From Panagrolaimus kolymaensis (lineage: Eukaryota; Nematoda; Chromadorea; Rhabditida; Panagrolaimidae), in NCBI GenBank assembly GCA_028622995.1, contig JAJQJQ010000077.1, forward strand, positions 310,001-374,000: a stretch of 64,000 bases of DNA, written 5' to 3'. The position numbers and the translations under genes are program-made. A model generated the notes under the pieces. That model ran no database searches. It had not been told where the DNA came from and worked only from the letters and a program-made list of their open reading frames with translations. Shown here one piece after another: positions 46,601 to 58,506 of the stretch (positions are counted from its first letter, which is position 1; every line of letters starts with the position of its first letter).

Positions 46601-47511
46601 AAAAAAAACTTTGAAAGTTAGAAAATAAAATTTAAAAATAAGGAATTCCTTTTTTGAAAAAATTTAAAAAAGAAAGGCAAAAATAAAAAAATATTAGTCA
46701 TCATGATATTTATTTTCCAACAAAAAAAGCTTTTTATAAACTTTTCTATTTTTAGATTACGACTTTATATTTGTTTAATGGAATCCGGTGGAGAATGTGT
46801 TTTATATAAACATCGAAGCGATGGTGGAGGCAAAATTGAAGGTTGTGGGGTAATGGAACCATGGGCTTGGAAATCTTCAGAATATTCGTTCTATGTTGCT
46901 TTAGAACGTCGTCCCAGAAGATTTAGTGATAAGGAAAAGGAAGCAAGGTAAGTAAAAGGCATTAAAAAGAAAATATTTGCAAATGTGTGAAAGAAGCAAG
47001 CAAGAATTTGAAAATCTAAAATTCAAGAAAAACAAAATTTTGCTATTGAAAGGACCTAAATCAGGGATTTAGAAAAATTACTTTCGAGACTGTTTTTTGG
47101 CACAAAAAATAGTAATTTTTTGAACATTATTATGCAATTTTTAATACCCAAAAATCATAAAAAAATTTGTACCACAAACTTAATTATTCTTTGTTGTCAA
47201 AAATTCTTAATTTTGGCGGGTAAATTCTCAACTCCAAAAAAAAATACTGGACGATACATTTTTTTGTCTGAAAAAAAAAGCAAACTTTTTTTCTTCAAAA
47301 AAACTTAATATCTTTGATGTTTTTTATTTCAAATATATCGTGTCTGCTTTTTTTGTCTCTCATCATTGTCCATGATTTTTTTTAAACTTCTTTTATTATT
47401 ATTTTCAGATGGCGCCGACGCCGCCATGGCCGTGCAGCTCATCGTACGGTAGTGGAAGTAAACCTTGGCACAATTAAATCCAAAAAGGATGCATGTCCTA
47501 ATGGAATTTAA
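43639..47511 (+). CDS. Small secreted protein with very long introns, unknown family
   Basis: Three exons (43639-43928, 46756-46947, 47409-47511) give 194 aa. The frame closes. An N-terminal hydrophobic segment (VYPLLLFTLMIFINIFSTAN) is a signal peptide cut near NAVP. The mature protein has six Cys, two N-glycosylation sites (NDT, NET), a compact middle (GGECVLYKHRSDGGGKIEGC, MEPWAWKSSEYSFYVALE) and a strongly basic stretch (RWRRRRHGRAAHR) that looks like a furin-type or heparin-binding site. The ATG follows an acceptor-like TTTTTTTAGCA, suggesting trans-splicing. Introns of 2.8 kb and 0.46 kb are far longer than the 50-base norm here. I do not recognise the family; a conserved extracellular signal or matrix factor is my inference. 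Confidence 0.72.
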
Positions 47512-50500
47512 TTAATCAATCATCTTAGCTGCTCAAAAAGAAAATTTATTAAAATTATTCCATATTTTTATTTTATTTTTTATTTTGATCTCTTAAATTT
47601 AAAATTTTTTTTATTATTACTATATTCTTTCAATCCATAATTATTAAATCAATTTATTTGCTCAAAAATATTTTTTTGTTTGTGAAGGTAAGTAACTGAA
47701 AATTTTTTAAACATAAAAAAAAATTTTTGTTATTTTTTTACGTTTTATTTTCTTTCGAAAAAAAAGTTTCATATATTTTTGGAAAGAAATAACCGAATAG
47801 AAAAAAATAGCAAATTTGATTGTGTCGGCGGCGGCAAGCCTTTTTTTCAATTTGTTGTTGCAAGTCCATGAGCATCCATGTCTTCTTCTTTTTTTTATAG
47901 TTAAGTTGTTGCTAAGTACTCTCAAGAGGATTGTTTTTTTTTATAACAACGGCCAAAAAAAGATGATGAACTTCAAAAAAAAAAAAAAATAAGTTGAGAT
48001 TTTAAAGAATAGGGAGAAAAAAAGTATAGTTTTTAGTTTTTTTAGCAAGATTAAGTTTTACCCAACCAAAAAAAGTTATGAGTAAATAAAAAAGCTTGGG
48101 AGAAATATAATATATTGTAAGTTAGAACACACGCATGCATTTTTATTTTTAAAAATTAAAACTATGGAAAAAATACGTTTAAACCGTAATATTTAATCTT
48201 CTTTTTTTATTTAAAAAAATAATAATGCAAAAGTTGCTTTTTCCAGTTTTTCTTTCATTATCCGCGGCGACAAAGCTTTTTTGCTTTTCTTTTGTTTCGC
48301 TTCGCTGTATTCCGGAAGTGTATCAGGATTTCCTTTTTTTTTCATTTAATTTCTATAGAAAAACAGAAAATTTATGAATTTTGATTGATTACTCTTCTCG
48401 GAATTTAAATATGCAATTTTATGCAATTATTTTTTCTTTTCTTTTTTCAAAAAAAAATAACCGTTACTATATTGATTTTTTTAAATTTTGTTTTGTTTTC
48501 GGTGACTCATACTTTACTTTTAATAAACTCCATTTTCAAGCATTATTCTTTTCTCATAATCTGCGTTCAACAAAAAAAGTATAATGCAAGAATGTAAAGA
48601 ATTTCCTATTCCACTTTTTTTCTTCTTCTCTCGATCAAGCCCTTCGCTATCGAGCGACCGCTGAAGTTTAATCCTAATAATTTTAACGCTTTTTTCCGCA
48701 TTTTTTTTCTTCTGTTCTCGTCACATTCCATTTTTATTTTTACGTTCTCGACAAAAAAGGGAAAAAAAATCATAAAGTGCGAAGCCGCTTACATAAGTGA
48801 TTTTAAAGAAGAAAAAAGGTTTATATAAAAAAAGTGTAAAAGTTAAGTTCTCTTTCCTTTTATGCTTTTTACCCACTTCGCCGCATTTTTTAAAGCATTA
48901 CCTATCATCGGTTTTCCTCGGGCTTATGATTGTTGTTTGTTTTCTTGAGCATTTTCTTTTTATAATACATTTCCTTTTCTGGGAATTAACATTTTTCGGG
49001 TTTTTGTCTCAAAAACTCAAAGGAAAGCTAGCGCGGAAGAAAAAAAAAACCCAAAAACCATATGTTTACCTTTTTTTTCTTATGTTAGCTAGCCTTCAGA
49101 GAGGGACCATCACCGCCAAAAGCCAAAACCCTTTGAGTTAGTTCCAAGAACAATAAAAAAAATTTCACACTAGCACTTTTACGTTTTTTTTATTTGGTTT
49201 CTTGGCTCATTTCAATTGGTTCGAGACTATTCGTTCTCAATTGCAATTGCATCAAATAAAAATAAAAGAGAATAAAAAAAAAAGGAAGAAAAATTGAAAT
49301 TTGAGAAGTCAAATTGCGCGAATGGTAATGGTTCAATGAGTGCCAATAAGTGCGCGAGAGAAAAAAAGAGAGAAACCCGCGCCGATATGTATTTTATGTA
49401 ATGTATTTGAAATTGGAGGAAGACAATTGAAATAAATAAAAAATTTGGATGGTTTGGTTGTGGTTGTTTGTGAAATTCACAAACAAAATGTTTTTATAAA
49501 GCCCCGAAGGGAAATGAAAAAAGGGAAGAAAAGGATTGCGCAAGACTAATGCCAAGAAGAAAAGCAGAAGAAAAAAAATTGAGGGGTTTAAATTTTTGGT
49601 GCAAAAAATCATAAACCAAATCAAATTATATTAAACAAAAAAATGTTTTGGAAAAATTAACTAACAAGTGTTAGAAAAGTTAGAAAATTATTTGTATTTT
49701 CAGAAAAATATAAAAGAAAAAGAAAAAGCAAGCGATAAAGAAGAAAAAGCTTAAATAAAATTCTTAATTTATTTCCTACATAGAGTCTCATAGGAAACGG
49801 CTTTTGTTTATCATAAAATAAAAGTTAAAATCACTTTCGTTTAGATGTTTTTAGTTTTTAAATTTATTCATAAAAAAATAAACAATAATTCACGTTCTGA
49901 GAATTTTGGCAAAAACGCTCCTCACCGGTTTTAAATAGCACAAAATAAAAAATAAAATAAAAAACAACCACGCTAATTTAAAAACCTTTTCAGGTTTCAA
50001 TCCATTATTCACATTTCTCCCTCCTCTTCCGTCCATTCCCAGCTCTCGTTTAACGAGAGTTTAAAAAAAATAATAAAAAAGAAGAATAATATCATCGACA
50101 AGATGCTGCTTCAAGGCAGAACAAAAAACAAAAGAAAGATAATTCAAAAATAGCAGACATCAAAATGAAACAAACTCCTATCGGAAGCCCTTTTTTCTCT
50201 CGGTTTTAAAATTTTTAGGAAAAGAAAAATTTTAATATATATTTGTTTTCTTTTGTTTTTTTTAGTCTTCAGTCGTATCACTTTTACTTTTTTTATTTAT
50301 CTTGCGTCTCAACTTTTATGGTTTTTTATTTTTTCTTGCAATATTTCTTTCTTCCTTTTTGCTTTTTTGTCGTTGTGCAATTTTCTGAATTTGAAAAGCA
50401 AAAAGTGAAACTGCAATTAATATTTTTAAAAGTTGATTTTAGGCTTAAAATTTATGTTTCTGCAAAATTTTCTTTAGCTTTAGTCAACTTAGAAATTTTA

Positions 50501-51042
50501 TGAGTTTTTCACAAAATTTTATTTTTTATAAAAAACCTTTGATTTTTTTTAATAATTTCTTTCTCTTTTTCTTCTCCGGTTTAATATTTTTTTAATTATA
50601 TTAAAATAATCTTTCCAAAACCATATTAACATACGGCGTATTTGCATTTATTCTTTTTCTTTCTAATAAAAATAAATTTTTTACAAATAAACAAAAACTT
50701 AAAAAATCCTTTGATTACTAACTGCCCTTAATTTGTCCGAAACATTGCCAAAAAAAAAATAAAAAGCCTCCTTTTTTTACTGCCAAAATTAATTTTTTTT
50801 TGCAATGGATATTTTAGAATCTTCCTTCTTTTATTATTAAAAAGCTGCCTTCCTTTTTTTTGGTGTAATTTTTTTCATTTCCTTTCTCCATTCTCCACCT
50901 TTTAAAAACGGTTCAGTTTTTTTTTATAGTTTGTGTTGTATGCTTTATTTTTTATTTTTCTTATGTGACAAATAAAAAAAAATATATGTGTTTGATTTTA
51001 TTATGAAACTTTAATAATAATAAGAAAATTTGCATTTGATAT
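47512..51042. other. Gene-poor AT-rich region, 3.5 kb
   Basis: No gene supported. A small perfect hairpin (CTCTCGTT, T, AACGAGAG) lies at 50043-50059. The rest is homopolymer-rich; open frames are low complexity. Confidence 0.5.
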
Positions 51043-52748
51043 TTATGTTTTTGAAAGATATGATACAGAGCCACCATTATTTGATAGAAAAACGAAGTGA
51101 TTGGAAAGGGATTGAGCCTAAAAAAAGAATATACTTTTAAACTTTTCCTAATTAAACAAAAGAAAAATTAAGAGTCTTATAATTAAAAAAATGAATATTC
51201 TAAACCAAGAATAGCCACACAAAAAAAAATGCTTCGGGGGCAGAAACCAGAAATTAAAAAAAGGTTAATTAAAATTCTTTGTTTTTGCAACCAAAATTGC
51301 AATTTTTGACTCCAAAATAAATCGAGCCTGCGACTCTATTCTTGGCACATTCAAATTCATTTCATTTCACTCTAAATTCTTCGATTCAAAAAGACCTACC
51401 TCAATAATTCTCTGACTCAAACTTCCACGAAATATTTCTTTCATGGTTTCTATCGAATAAACCACAACACTGCCACCATTTGAAATACAAACTATGCAAG
51501 TTAAACTGGCATTTATGTGATTTATTGGAATATTGGCGCTTAAAACTTGAATTCTCTAAAAAAAGTTTAAAACAATTTTCCAAAAATTTCTTTTTAAAAA
51601 ATATCCATACTTTGATTATTTTTAAATTTCTTGTTAAAATAGCTAAATCTCCATCAGCCAAACCACAAAAAATTTCATTATTTCCTTCAATAATTTTTAT
51701 TGATAAAACACAAGCATCAAATTTAATGGAATCCATTTTTTTCCAATTTTCTGAATTCAAAGAAACCATCCATCCACTTTTATCTGAACAAAAAACTTTA
51801 GTTGTCGTTGTTGATTTTTCATTTTCGCCGCCGTTGCTGTCGCAGCAAGCTAAAGCAATGGTTTGATTTTTAAAATATTTTACTATCCATTTTAATGAAA
51901 GCTGCTGCTTTTTTGTGGAAGAATAATTTGTCATTCGAATAATATTATCCGCGGATAAAGTAAAAATGTGTCTCGAATTCAATGCGAAAGTGAGAACTGT
52001 AGATTTAAGGGAAATTGAGTCGAGAAGCTAAAAATGAAAAAATTTGCATAAGAAAATTTGTTTGTTTTTTGGGAGTTACTTGTAAATTTCCATTTTCAAT
52101 TGACCATAAAGTTAGAGATCCATCAAACCCAGAAGATAATATTCGATTCTCAGAAAGACCAATAATTTGTTTAATCCAACATGAATGTGCCTCATTTTGT
52201 TGAATAAATGGAATTTTAGAGTTCTGAAAAAAAAAATAGCAAAGTTTAAACCAAAATTTTGTTTTATTTTTAATTTTTTCAATGCTTAAATCAAATTTCC
52301 ATAAAATTTAACTCCGTTTTTAAAACTAAATTTTTTTGTGAAGTAAACTTACTCGAATTTTCCATGCTCTAATAGCTTTGTCTCGACTTCCAGTAAAAAT
52401 TAAATATCCATAATCACATAAAATTAATTCGCAACAATCAACAAAAGCATAAGTTTTTAATTGTATTGCATTTTTCGCGAATCCTATTCCACGATCTCTC
52501 AATTTCCAAGCTTTCAATTCTTTTTCAGAATTAATACAAGTTTCAACCATTTTCTTAACATTTTTGTTATTAAAAACTCCAAATTCAGAAACATTTAAAA
52601 TAGATAATTTTTTAATCCAAAATATTTTATTTTCAATTAAACTTTTAAATTTGCGAGAAACCAATCTCAAGGTACACCAACATTCAGTTGAATCAATTTC
52701 AATAAAGATTTTGTGCAATAATTCATTTGGTAATAATTCTTCGATCAT
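51043..52748 (-). CDS. F-box/WD40 protein, FBXW9/MEC-15-like (copy 2)
   Basis: Five exons on the - strand (52748-52353, 52223-52080, 52027-51611, 51555-51400, 51117-51043), all phase 0, give 395 aa. F-box at residues 1-45 (MIEELLPNELLHKIFIEIDS, LRLVSRKFKSLI, IFWIKKL). First blade LIFTGSRDKAIRAWKI, second ILSSGFDGSLTLWSI, then degenerate blades (FCSDKSGWMVSL, EIFCGLADGDLAILT, NGGSVVVYSI, NGGSVSYL). Same length and layout as the gene at 2049-3544 but clearly diverged. Predicted SCF ubiquitin ligase adaptor; either gene could be the mec-15 counterpart, and I cannot say which. Divergent from the release factor gene, with about 1.2 kb between starts. Confidence 0.83.
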
Positions 52749-53929
52749 GAAGAGTAAAAATACGGGTCTAAAAAACTTAAAAAAAGTAAAATAATTCATA
52801 AAATTTTTAGCAGACGGGTTTAGAAAAAAAAAGCGGAGACTTTCTTTCGGCCAACCGAACTCCTGCAAAATTTATGCCACAAACAAAATAGCTTTTTCAA
52901 AAATAAAAATAAAATAGTCCAGAAATCAAGCTACCGTGAAACAATTTTATTATGTTTCTTCCAAGTAAACTAAAGCTATTAAAAATAAAATAAGAAAATG
53001 CCAAATATGTCTGTCTACTGACCTGTTGCTTAATATGCGTTTTTACATTTCATTTTCATTCACCGTCAAGTCAGTCTATCACTCACTTTGGTGTACAAAA
53101 AAAATAACAACCACAGATGGTAAATGAATGTGTTCCTTAAAAAGGCAAGCGAAGAAAATAAAAATGTTGTTGTGAGCTTTAAAAGCAAAATTATGCTTTT
53201 GCTTTTTCATGCATTTTCTCATTTCTCTCGGACGACAAACGTCTTTTTTTTGTCTGAATTCAAGCGAAAAAAATAAAAGCAAAGGTGTTTGTTTCTTTCC
53301 CTCTCGATTTTATTTTTCTTCTTAAAAAAAAGAAACATAAAAATGCTATCTCTTAAAGAAAAAAATATTTAACTAAAAAAACTTTGAAAAAAAACGCATG
53401 GAAAAAAGGAAGCAATTTCGGCAGGCAGCAGCAATTGAGAGTCTCATGCTTCTTCATAATCGTTGTTAAAATAAAAATGGAGGAATGACATAAAAAAGTA
53501 AGCTGTCATAAAAATAAAACAAAACTAAAAACATGAAACCTTGGTTGCTTGAAGAAAACTTTTTTAAAAAAATTCCATTAAAAAAAGTCATTCATATTTA
53601 TTTTTTATTTATCGTTGCCTTTTTTGAAGTGATTATGAAGAACGAAAAAATGCTTATGAATCAAAATAATTTTTTTTCTTTGAGTTCAGAAATCAAACTA
53701 ATGCTTTTTTTGAAGTTCAAATTTTCAACAAAAAGTTTGCAAAAAAAATTACAGAAAGAAAAAAATGTAAATTTTCAAAATTTTTCAAATTCATGCTTTT
53801 TTTGGCGAAAAGTCCATCAATCACCTCTTTGAGAAAAAATGAAAGGAAAACTTTGATGAAGCTTTTTTTCTTCAATGCTTTTTCAATCTCTCTTTTTTTG
53901 TTTCAAAATCTTTGATAGTTTTTTGCTTA
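52749..53929. other. Divergent intergenic region
   Basis: 1.2 kb between F-box/WD40 (-) and release factor (+) genes, a candidate two-way promoter. No gene; A-rich open frames only. Confidence 0.45.
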
Positions 53930-55293
53930 ATGTTAAGAATTTCAACACTTCATCGTCTAAAATATTTGCTGCCATATTATTCAATAAGAAGTATATCAAA
54001 ATTTGCTGGGATTATTGAAAGTGAAAGCTGTAAACAATATTGTAATGGCATAATTGAAAAATTCAATAGTATCAAAACTGGTGGAACTGAAAGTCTTGCG
54101 GATGGAACCGAAAGAGATGAAATATCTCGATGGCAAAGAATATCGCAAATTTATCAACACCTTCAAGCCAAAGATGATGAATTGAAGCAATTGAAAGAAA
54201 TGGAAAATGGTTAGTGTTTTGCTTGATTTTTTGGGTTTTAATTGATAATTTTTAGAAAATAATGATAATGAACTAAAAACGGTTATTGAAGAAGATATCC
54301 ATAATATTAACTCCACAATCGATGAACTTTATGATGAACTCGCATTTGCTATTGTACCACAAAGTGATCTCGATGTTCTATCGAAATGTCAACTAGAATT
54401 TACTGCGTGAGTTTACATTTTCCTTTACAATGCTTTCTTTAAACAAATGTGTTTCAGTGGAGCTGGTGGAGCAGAATCGATGATATTTGCTGAAGAAATT
54501 TTTGAATTATATCGTCGTCATGCAGAATATAAAGGATGGAACTGGGAAGCAATTCAACATGAAACTGTATCAAGTGGTGGTCTTCGAAGTGCTTTGGTTT
54601 TACTTGAAGGTCAAGCATGTTATTCGTATATGCGGTTTGAAGCTGGTATTCATCGAGTTCAAAGAGTTCCATTCAATGCAAAAATAGTTCATACTAGTAC
54701 TATTAGCTTAACTGTATTACCTGAACCTGAAAATGTGAGTTTCTTTGATGAGTTTTTGGAAGATTTATAATTTCTTTATATGCTTCTTAGGCTGAATTGA
54801 TTATTCCACCAAATGAAATCAAACTTGAAACAATGCGCGCCTCTGGTCCTGGTGGTCAAAATGTAAATACTCGATCAACTGCTTGTCGTTTAACCCACCT
54901 TCCAAGTGGAACTTCGGTACATGTTATGGAAGAACGATTTCAACACATGAATATCCAGGTTTGTTTTCATCTTATTTATACCTATTCATCATTATCTTCT
55001 TTCAGATTGCTCATAAACGTTTGGCAGCTATATTACTTCAAAGAAAGGTCGATGAACTCAATTCCAAAACAACTTCAGCCAGAAAGCTACAATTTGGTTC
55101 TCGCGCAAGAGCAGAAAAAATTCGAACATTCAATTTCAAAGATGATAGAATTACTGATCATCGCCTCAAGCTGAATCTCCACCATATTGATGGTTTTTTG
55201 AAAGGTGGTCCATCTTTGGATATTTTCATGGAAGAATTGCGATACCTTGATCTTACTGAACGGTTACAAGAAATTGTGAATGATAATTCTTAA
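53930..55293 (+). CDS. Mitochondrial class I peptide chain release factor (MTRF1L/RF1 type)
   Basis: Five exons (53930-54209, 54256-54406, 54458-54734, 54791-54958, 55006-55293) give 387 aa. A basic, uncharged-acid-free N-terminus (MLRISTLHRLKYLLPYYSIR) looks like a mitochondrial presequence. The RF1 core follows: TAGAGGAESMIFAEE, GQACYSYMRFEAGIHRVQRV, then HTSTISLTVLPEPE and the catalytic loop SGPGGQNVNT with GGQ at about 257-259, which triggers peptidyl-tRNA hydrolysis. The C-terminus SLDIFMEELRYLDLTERL is typical. Unusual: the stop-codon reading loop, normally P-x-T (for example VPATESQGRIHTS in E. coli RF1), reads VPFNAKIVHTS here, two residues shorter with no PxT. The ATG at 53930 is preferred over an upstream TTG. 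AATAAA at 55355. Confidence 0.9.
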
Positions 55294-56159
55294 GTTTAAT
55301 TGTTGATTTTGTTTTTTGCTTTTATTTGTAGTTTTAGTTTGTGTATTAGGATTTTAATAAATATTTGTTTTTACATTTCTTCGTTTATGATAATAACCTA
55401 TCAATTGAAATCCTTTGGTGTGGTTGGTATAAAAAGTTGCCAATCTAAAGTATCAAGTTCTTTCGTTTGAAACTTCTCTTTTTATTCACTCTTTAACTAA
55501 ACTTTAATCAACATGAAATGTTTCCATTAAAAGACGACATAGTGAATAAAATGTGAAGAGTGATATGATTTTACACTAACCTAATACTTTCAAGATTTTT
55601 ATAGTGCTATCAAACTTACATCAAACACACAGGTATGTTATGCGAAAGTTTATGTAACGCTTTTTATTACTATTTCCCTGCTCCACCACCAACATTTTCT
55701 TTATCTTTTAAAGGTTGCATAAACAAATCACATCAAAATCCAGAGTAAAATGTGATAAAACAAAAGCTGGCTAGATAACGAATGAACTTATTTATTAATC
55801 CATAGAGAATGTGCATTGTCAAATGAACCTTTAGTTTTAGGTTTAAAAAAAAAGTTTAAAGTAAAATTTTGCTATGAATAATATTTGTTTTTGTGATTTT
55901 TGGTACGAAGTTTGAAAGAAAAAGAAAATTACACGGTGAAAAATAAAGCATGCGGGAATGCTGCAATTTGCATCCAACAAAAGTCCTTCAAAAAAAAAGT
56001 TGAAGTTATGGAAATTTTTGTATTCATTCTTAATTGCTTCGTTTTCATTTCACTTTTCTTTCTTCTTCCTTTTTTTCGTTGCTCGCTTGGGTTTGATTAT
56101 TTCGTCGTGTTTAATTTTTTCATGCTCAAAACTTTATTCCATTTTTTAGGGTAACAACG
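55294..56159. other. Gene-free stretch
   Basis: About 870 bases, AT-rich. An acceptor-like CATTTTTTAGG at 56140-56150 just before the next ATG suggests trans-splicing of the coiled-coil gene. Confidence 0.45.
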
Positions 56160-58071
56160 ATGGATAATCCTCATCTTGCTCGCCATGGTGCTAAACGACC
56201 TCGTTTACAAGAAAATGCCAATGTTTTAACAACTTCTGTATCGACTTTTCAATGCAATTCGGATGCTATCATTACCTTTTTGAAATCAAAGTATGAAAAT
56301 ATGTCACAAGAGGTTAGTTAGCTTAGTTTACGTTCCTTATGGTTAACTTTGTCGTATGTTTTAGAAATTGGCTTTAGAAATCCAACAAATAGAAAATCAA
56401 GGTAAATATGAAGAACTCGAAGAAAAAGCTGATGATCTTGAACAAAAGAGTGAGGTATTGCAACTGAAGAGTGAAGAGCTCCAAAACAAAGTCAATGATC
56501 TTCAAAAAAAGAACGAAGAATTACAAGAAAAGCATGAAGCGCTAGAAGAAGCACATCAAAGTCTTCAACTTTTATCAAACAATCAAAATTCACGCATTTC
56601 TCAACTTCCAACTGAAATCGAAGTATCTCGCCTCAATGAAGCTATTGCTAGAATGGAGTCTGAAGCTAAACGACATATCAGAAAGGTTAGTTTTCTGCTT
56701 TGGTTATGGTTTAAAAGACGTATTTTTAGGTTGCTGATTTAGAAAAGGCTCGAGAAACGGATAAAGCTAAGATCGCTGAAGTAGAAAAGGCACAAGAAGA
56801 TGCTCGTCAAACTTTTGAAAAAGAAAAGAAGGCTTTCAAAGAAAGGCTTGAACAACACATGAAAGCTTTAAAGGAATCTTATGAAAAAGAATGTGCTCGT
56901 CTTCGTCAAAACATTGCTGAATTGAATGTAAACAACAAGAATCGTGATCAAATGGTAAGTAGCCACATGCTTGTATTACTTATGTAAACGAACCACTTTA
57001 TTCCAGGCTTCCAATATTGCTGTAATGGAACAAAGCATTGCTCTTCCATCAAATGTTCTTTCTGATACTACCTTACTCCATTCATCAATTGCTCATTCTG
57101 AAATGGTATGCTTTATCATAGTTTGAATTATGTTAGTATGAGGTATTTATTTTTAGGTCTCTTCTTTTCCAAATCAAAGTGCTGTCTTCAATGATACCAA
57201 TGCTCCTGATGATCTTCTTGTTATCAATAAGCTAGTTCATAAACGATTGGGAATTGAATGGGATGCCTATTTTTCAATGGATGAAAACGAAACACCAACA
57301 GATCTTTACTTGAGTGGTCCAGATTTGCTTATTAACGAGGAAATAGTTTCTAAAAAATTGGTTCTCGATGGCATTCTAACTCAATTCAAAGATGATCCGT
57401 TTGCAAGCTGTACTCGTTCTTTTAATGGAAACTATTGTAAATTTGTTTCTCGCTTGCTTCAAGAATTTGTTTGTTCATGTAAACTCACCGACTTGTTCTT
57501 ACAAAATCAGCTGATGTCATGGTTGGATTATGAAAAGTTAGTTTCTGATGGAAATGTCAAAAATCTCTATTTGTCTCATGTTTCTATTAAAACTGAAAAT
57601 GGTACTATTGCTTTACTTGAAGAAGTTATGGAAAAGTTGCCTCATATCCAAAGATTGGGATGGTAAGTTTACTTTCATTTTTATCTTTATATTTACCTTT
57701 ATTGTTTTAGTGTTTTTCGAAGTTCTGGATCTATCAAACTCACAAAACAAACTTTTACAAAGCTTCCAACTTTCGAAAATCTCAACAAATTCTGCTTGTA
57801 TGGTATCGTATTCGGTTCATTTGATGGTGATTCATATATTGCTTTTATGAAGGTACATTTTTCTATTTCCATTAATACTTTAATTTCTCTCTATTTTTAG
57901 AAGCATCTGAACGCTCAATTTACTCTTATTTTTCGTTATCATGAACTTTCTGTAAATGAAAAAGCTGAAGTCAAAACAATCGCAGAAAAGCTTCGCAAAA
58001 CATTTCCATTGTCTTCTAAATTAGAAATCCATTTGATGTCATCTCGTTCCAAATTTGCTATTGCAATGTAA
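56160..58071 (+). CDS. Coiled-coil protein with F-box-associated-like C-terminal region (intact)
   Basis: Seven exons (56160-56312, 56365-56685, 56730-56954, 57007-57105, 57157-57662, 57711-57852, 57901-58071) give 538 aa. Residues about 55-230 are a long coiled coil rich in Glu/Lys/Gln (for example LEEKADDLEQKSEVLQLKSE). The C-terminal 280 residues share the pattern of the F-box-like gene at 18225 (DYEKLVSDGNVKNLYLSHV, LLEEVMEKLPHIQRLGW, FMKKHLNAQFTLIF), suggesting leucine-rich-repeat-like units. No F-box is obvious, so the coiled coil may replace it. Function is unknown. Paralogues: 24530-26100 (with a stop) and an inverted partial copy at 63851-64000. Confidence 0.8.
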
Positions 58072-58335
58072 TTTTTTCTTAAATATTTATTTCTGTTTTT
58101 TTTAATAATAATAATAATTGTATTTACTTATTGTATTTTATTTGCTTGTATAAATAAATTGATTTTTTGATAATAAATGTTGAATATGAATCTATCAAAA
58201 TCTTGCAATTAATAGTCCCAATAAATTCTTTTCGGAATGCTTGGATGCAGATTTTTTTTGTAAATGTTCGAATGTTAAAAGGATTAAAGCTACAAATATC
58301 CAATCCAATTATGGAAACTAAACATATCTTTTTTC
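57920..58335 (+). repeat. Left arm of a large inverted duplication
   Basis: The last exon, 3' UTR and following receptor relic recur in reverse complement at about 63440-64000. Exon identity is about 95% by eye; the ATAATAATAATAATTG tract and the TTGTATTTACTTATTG run are shared. The two arms differ by about 175 bases of extra DNA in the right arm. Confidence 0.8.
58205..58305 (+). pseudogene. 3' relic of a Str-superfamily receptor gene
   Basis: Translation gives NSFRNAWMQIFF, then after a one-base shift CKCSNVKRI, matching NSFRHAWMSLFCKCSNIKI at the C-terminus of the receptor at 62169-63176. No upstream exons are present. It belongs to the inverted duplication. Confidence 0.65.
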
Positions 58336-58506
58336 TCACTATTTTTTATTTAAATTTAGACACAACAGTATAAAATAAAATAATATATAAAAAACACGAC
58401 TAAAAACAATTTTAAATATTTTGGCGTAACATTTTATTAATTCAGTTATTTACATCGTTTATTTTCGGTATTCAAATAACTTTCATAGGCGTTTGTTTTA
58501 ATTTCC

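Noticed and set aside
53533..53832. 99-codon frame before the release factor
   Set aside because: Lys/Phe-rich, no homologue recognised, not joined by splicing to the release factor presequence.
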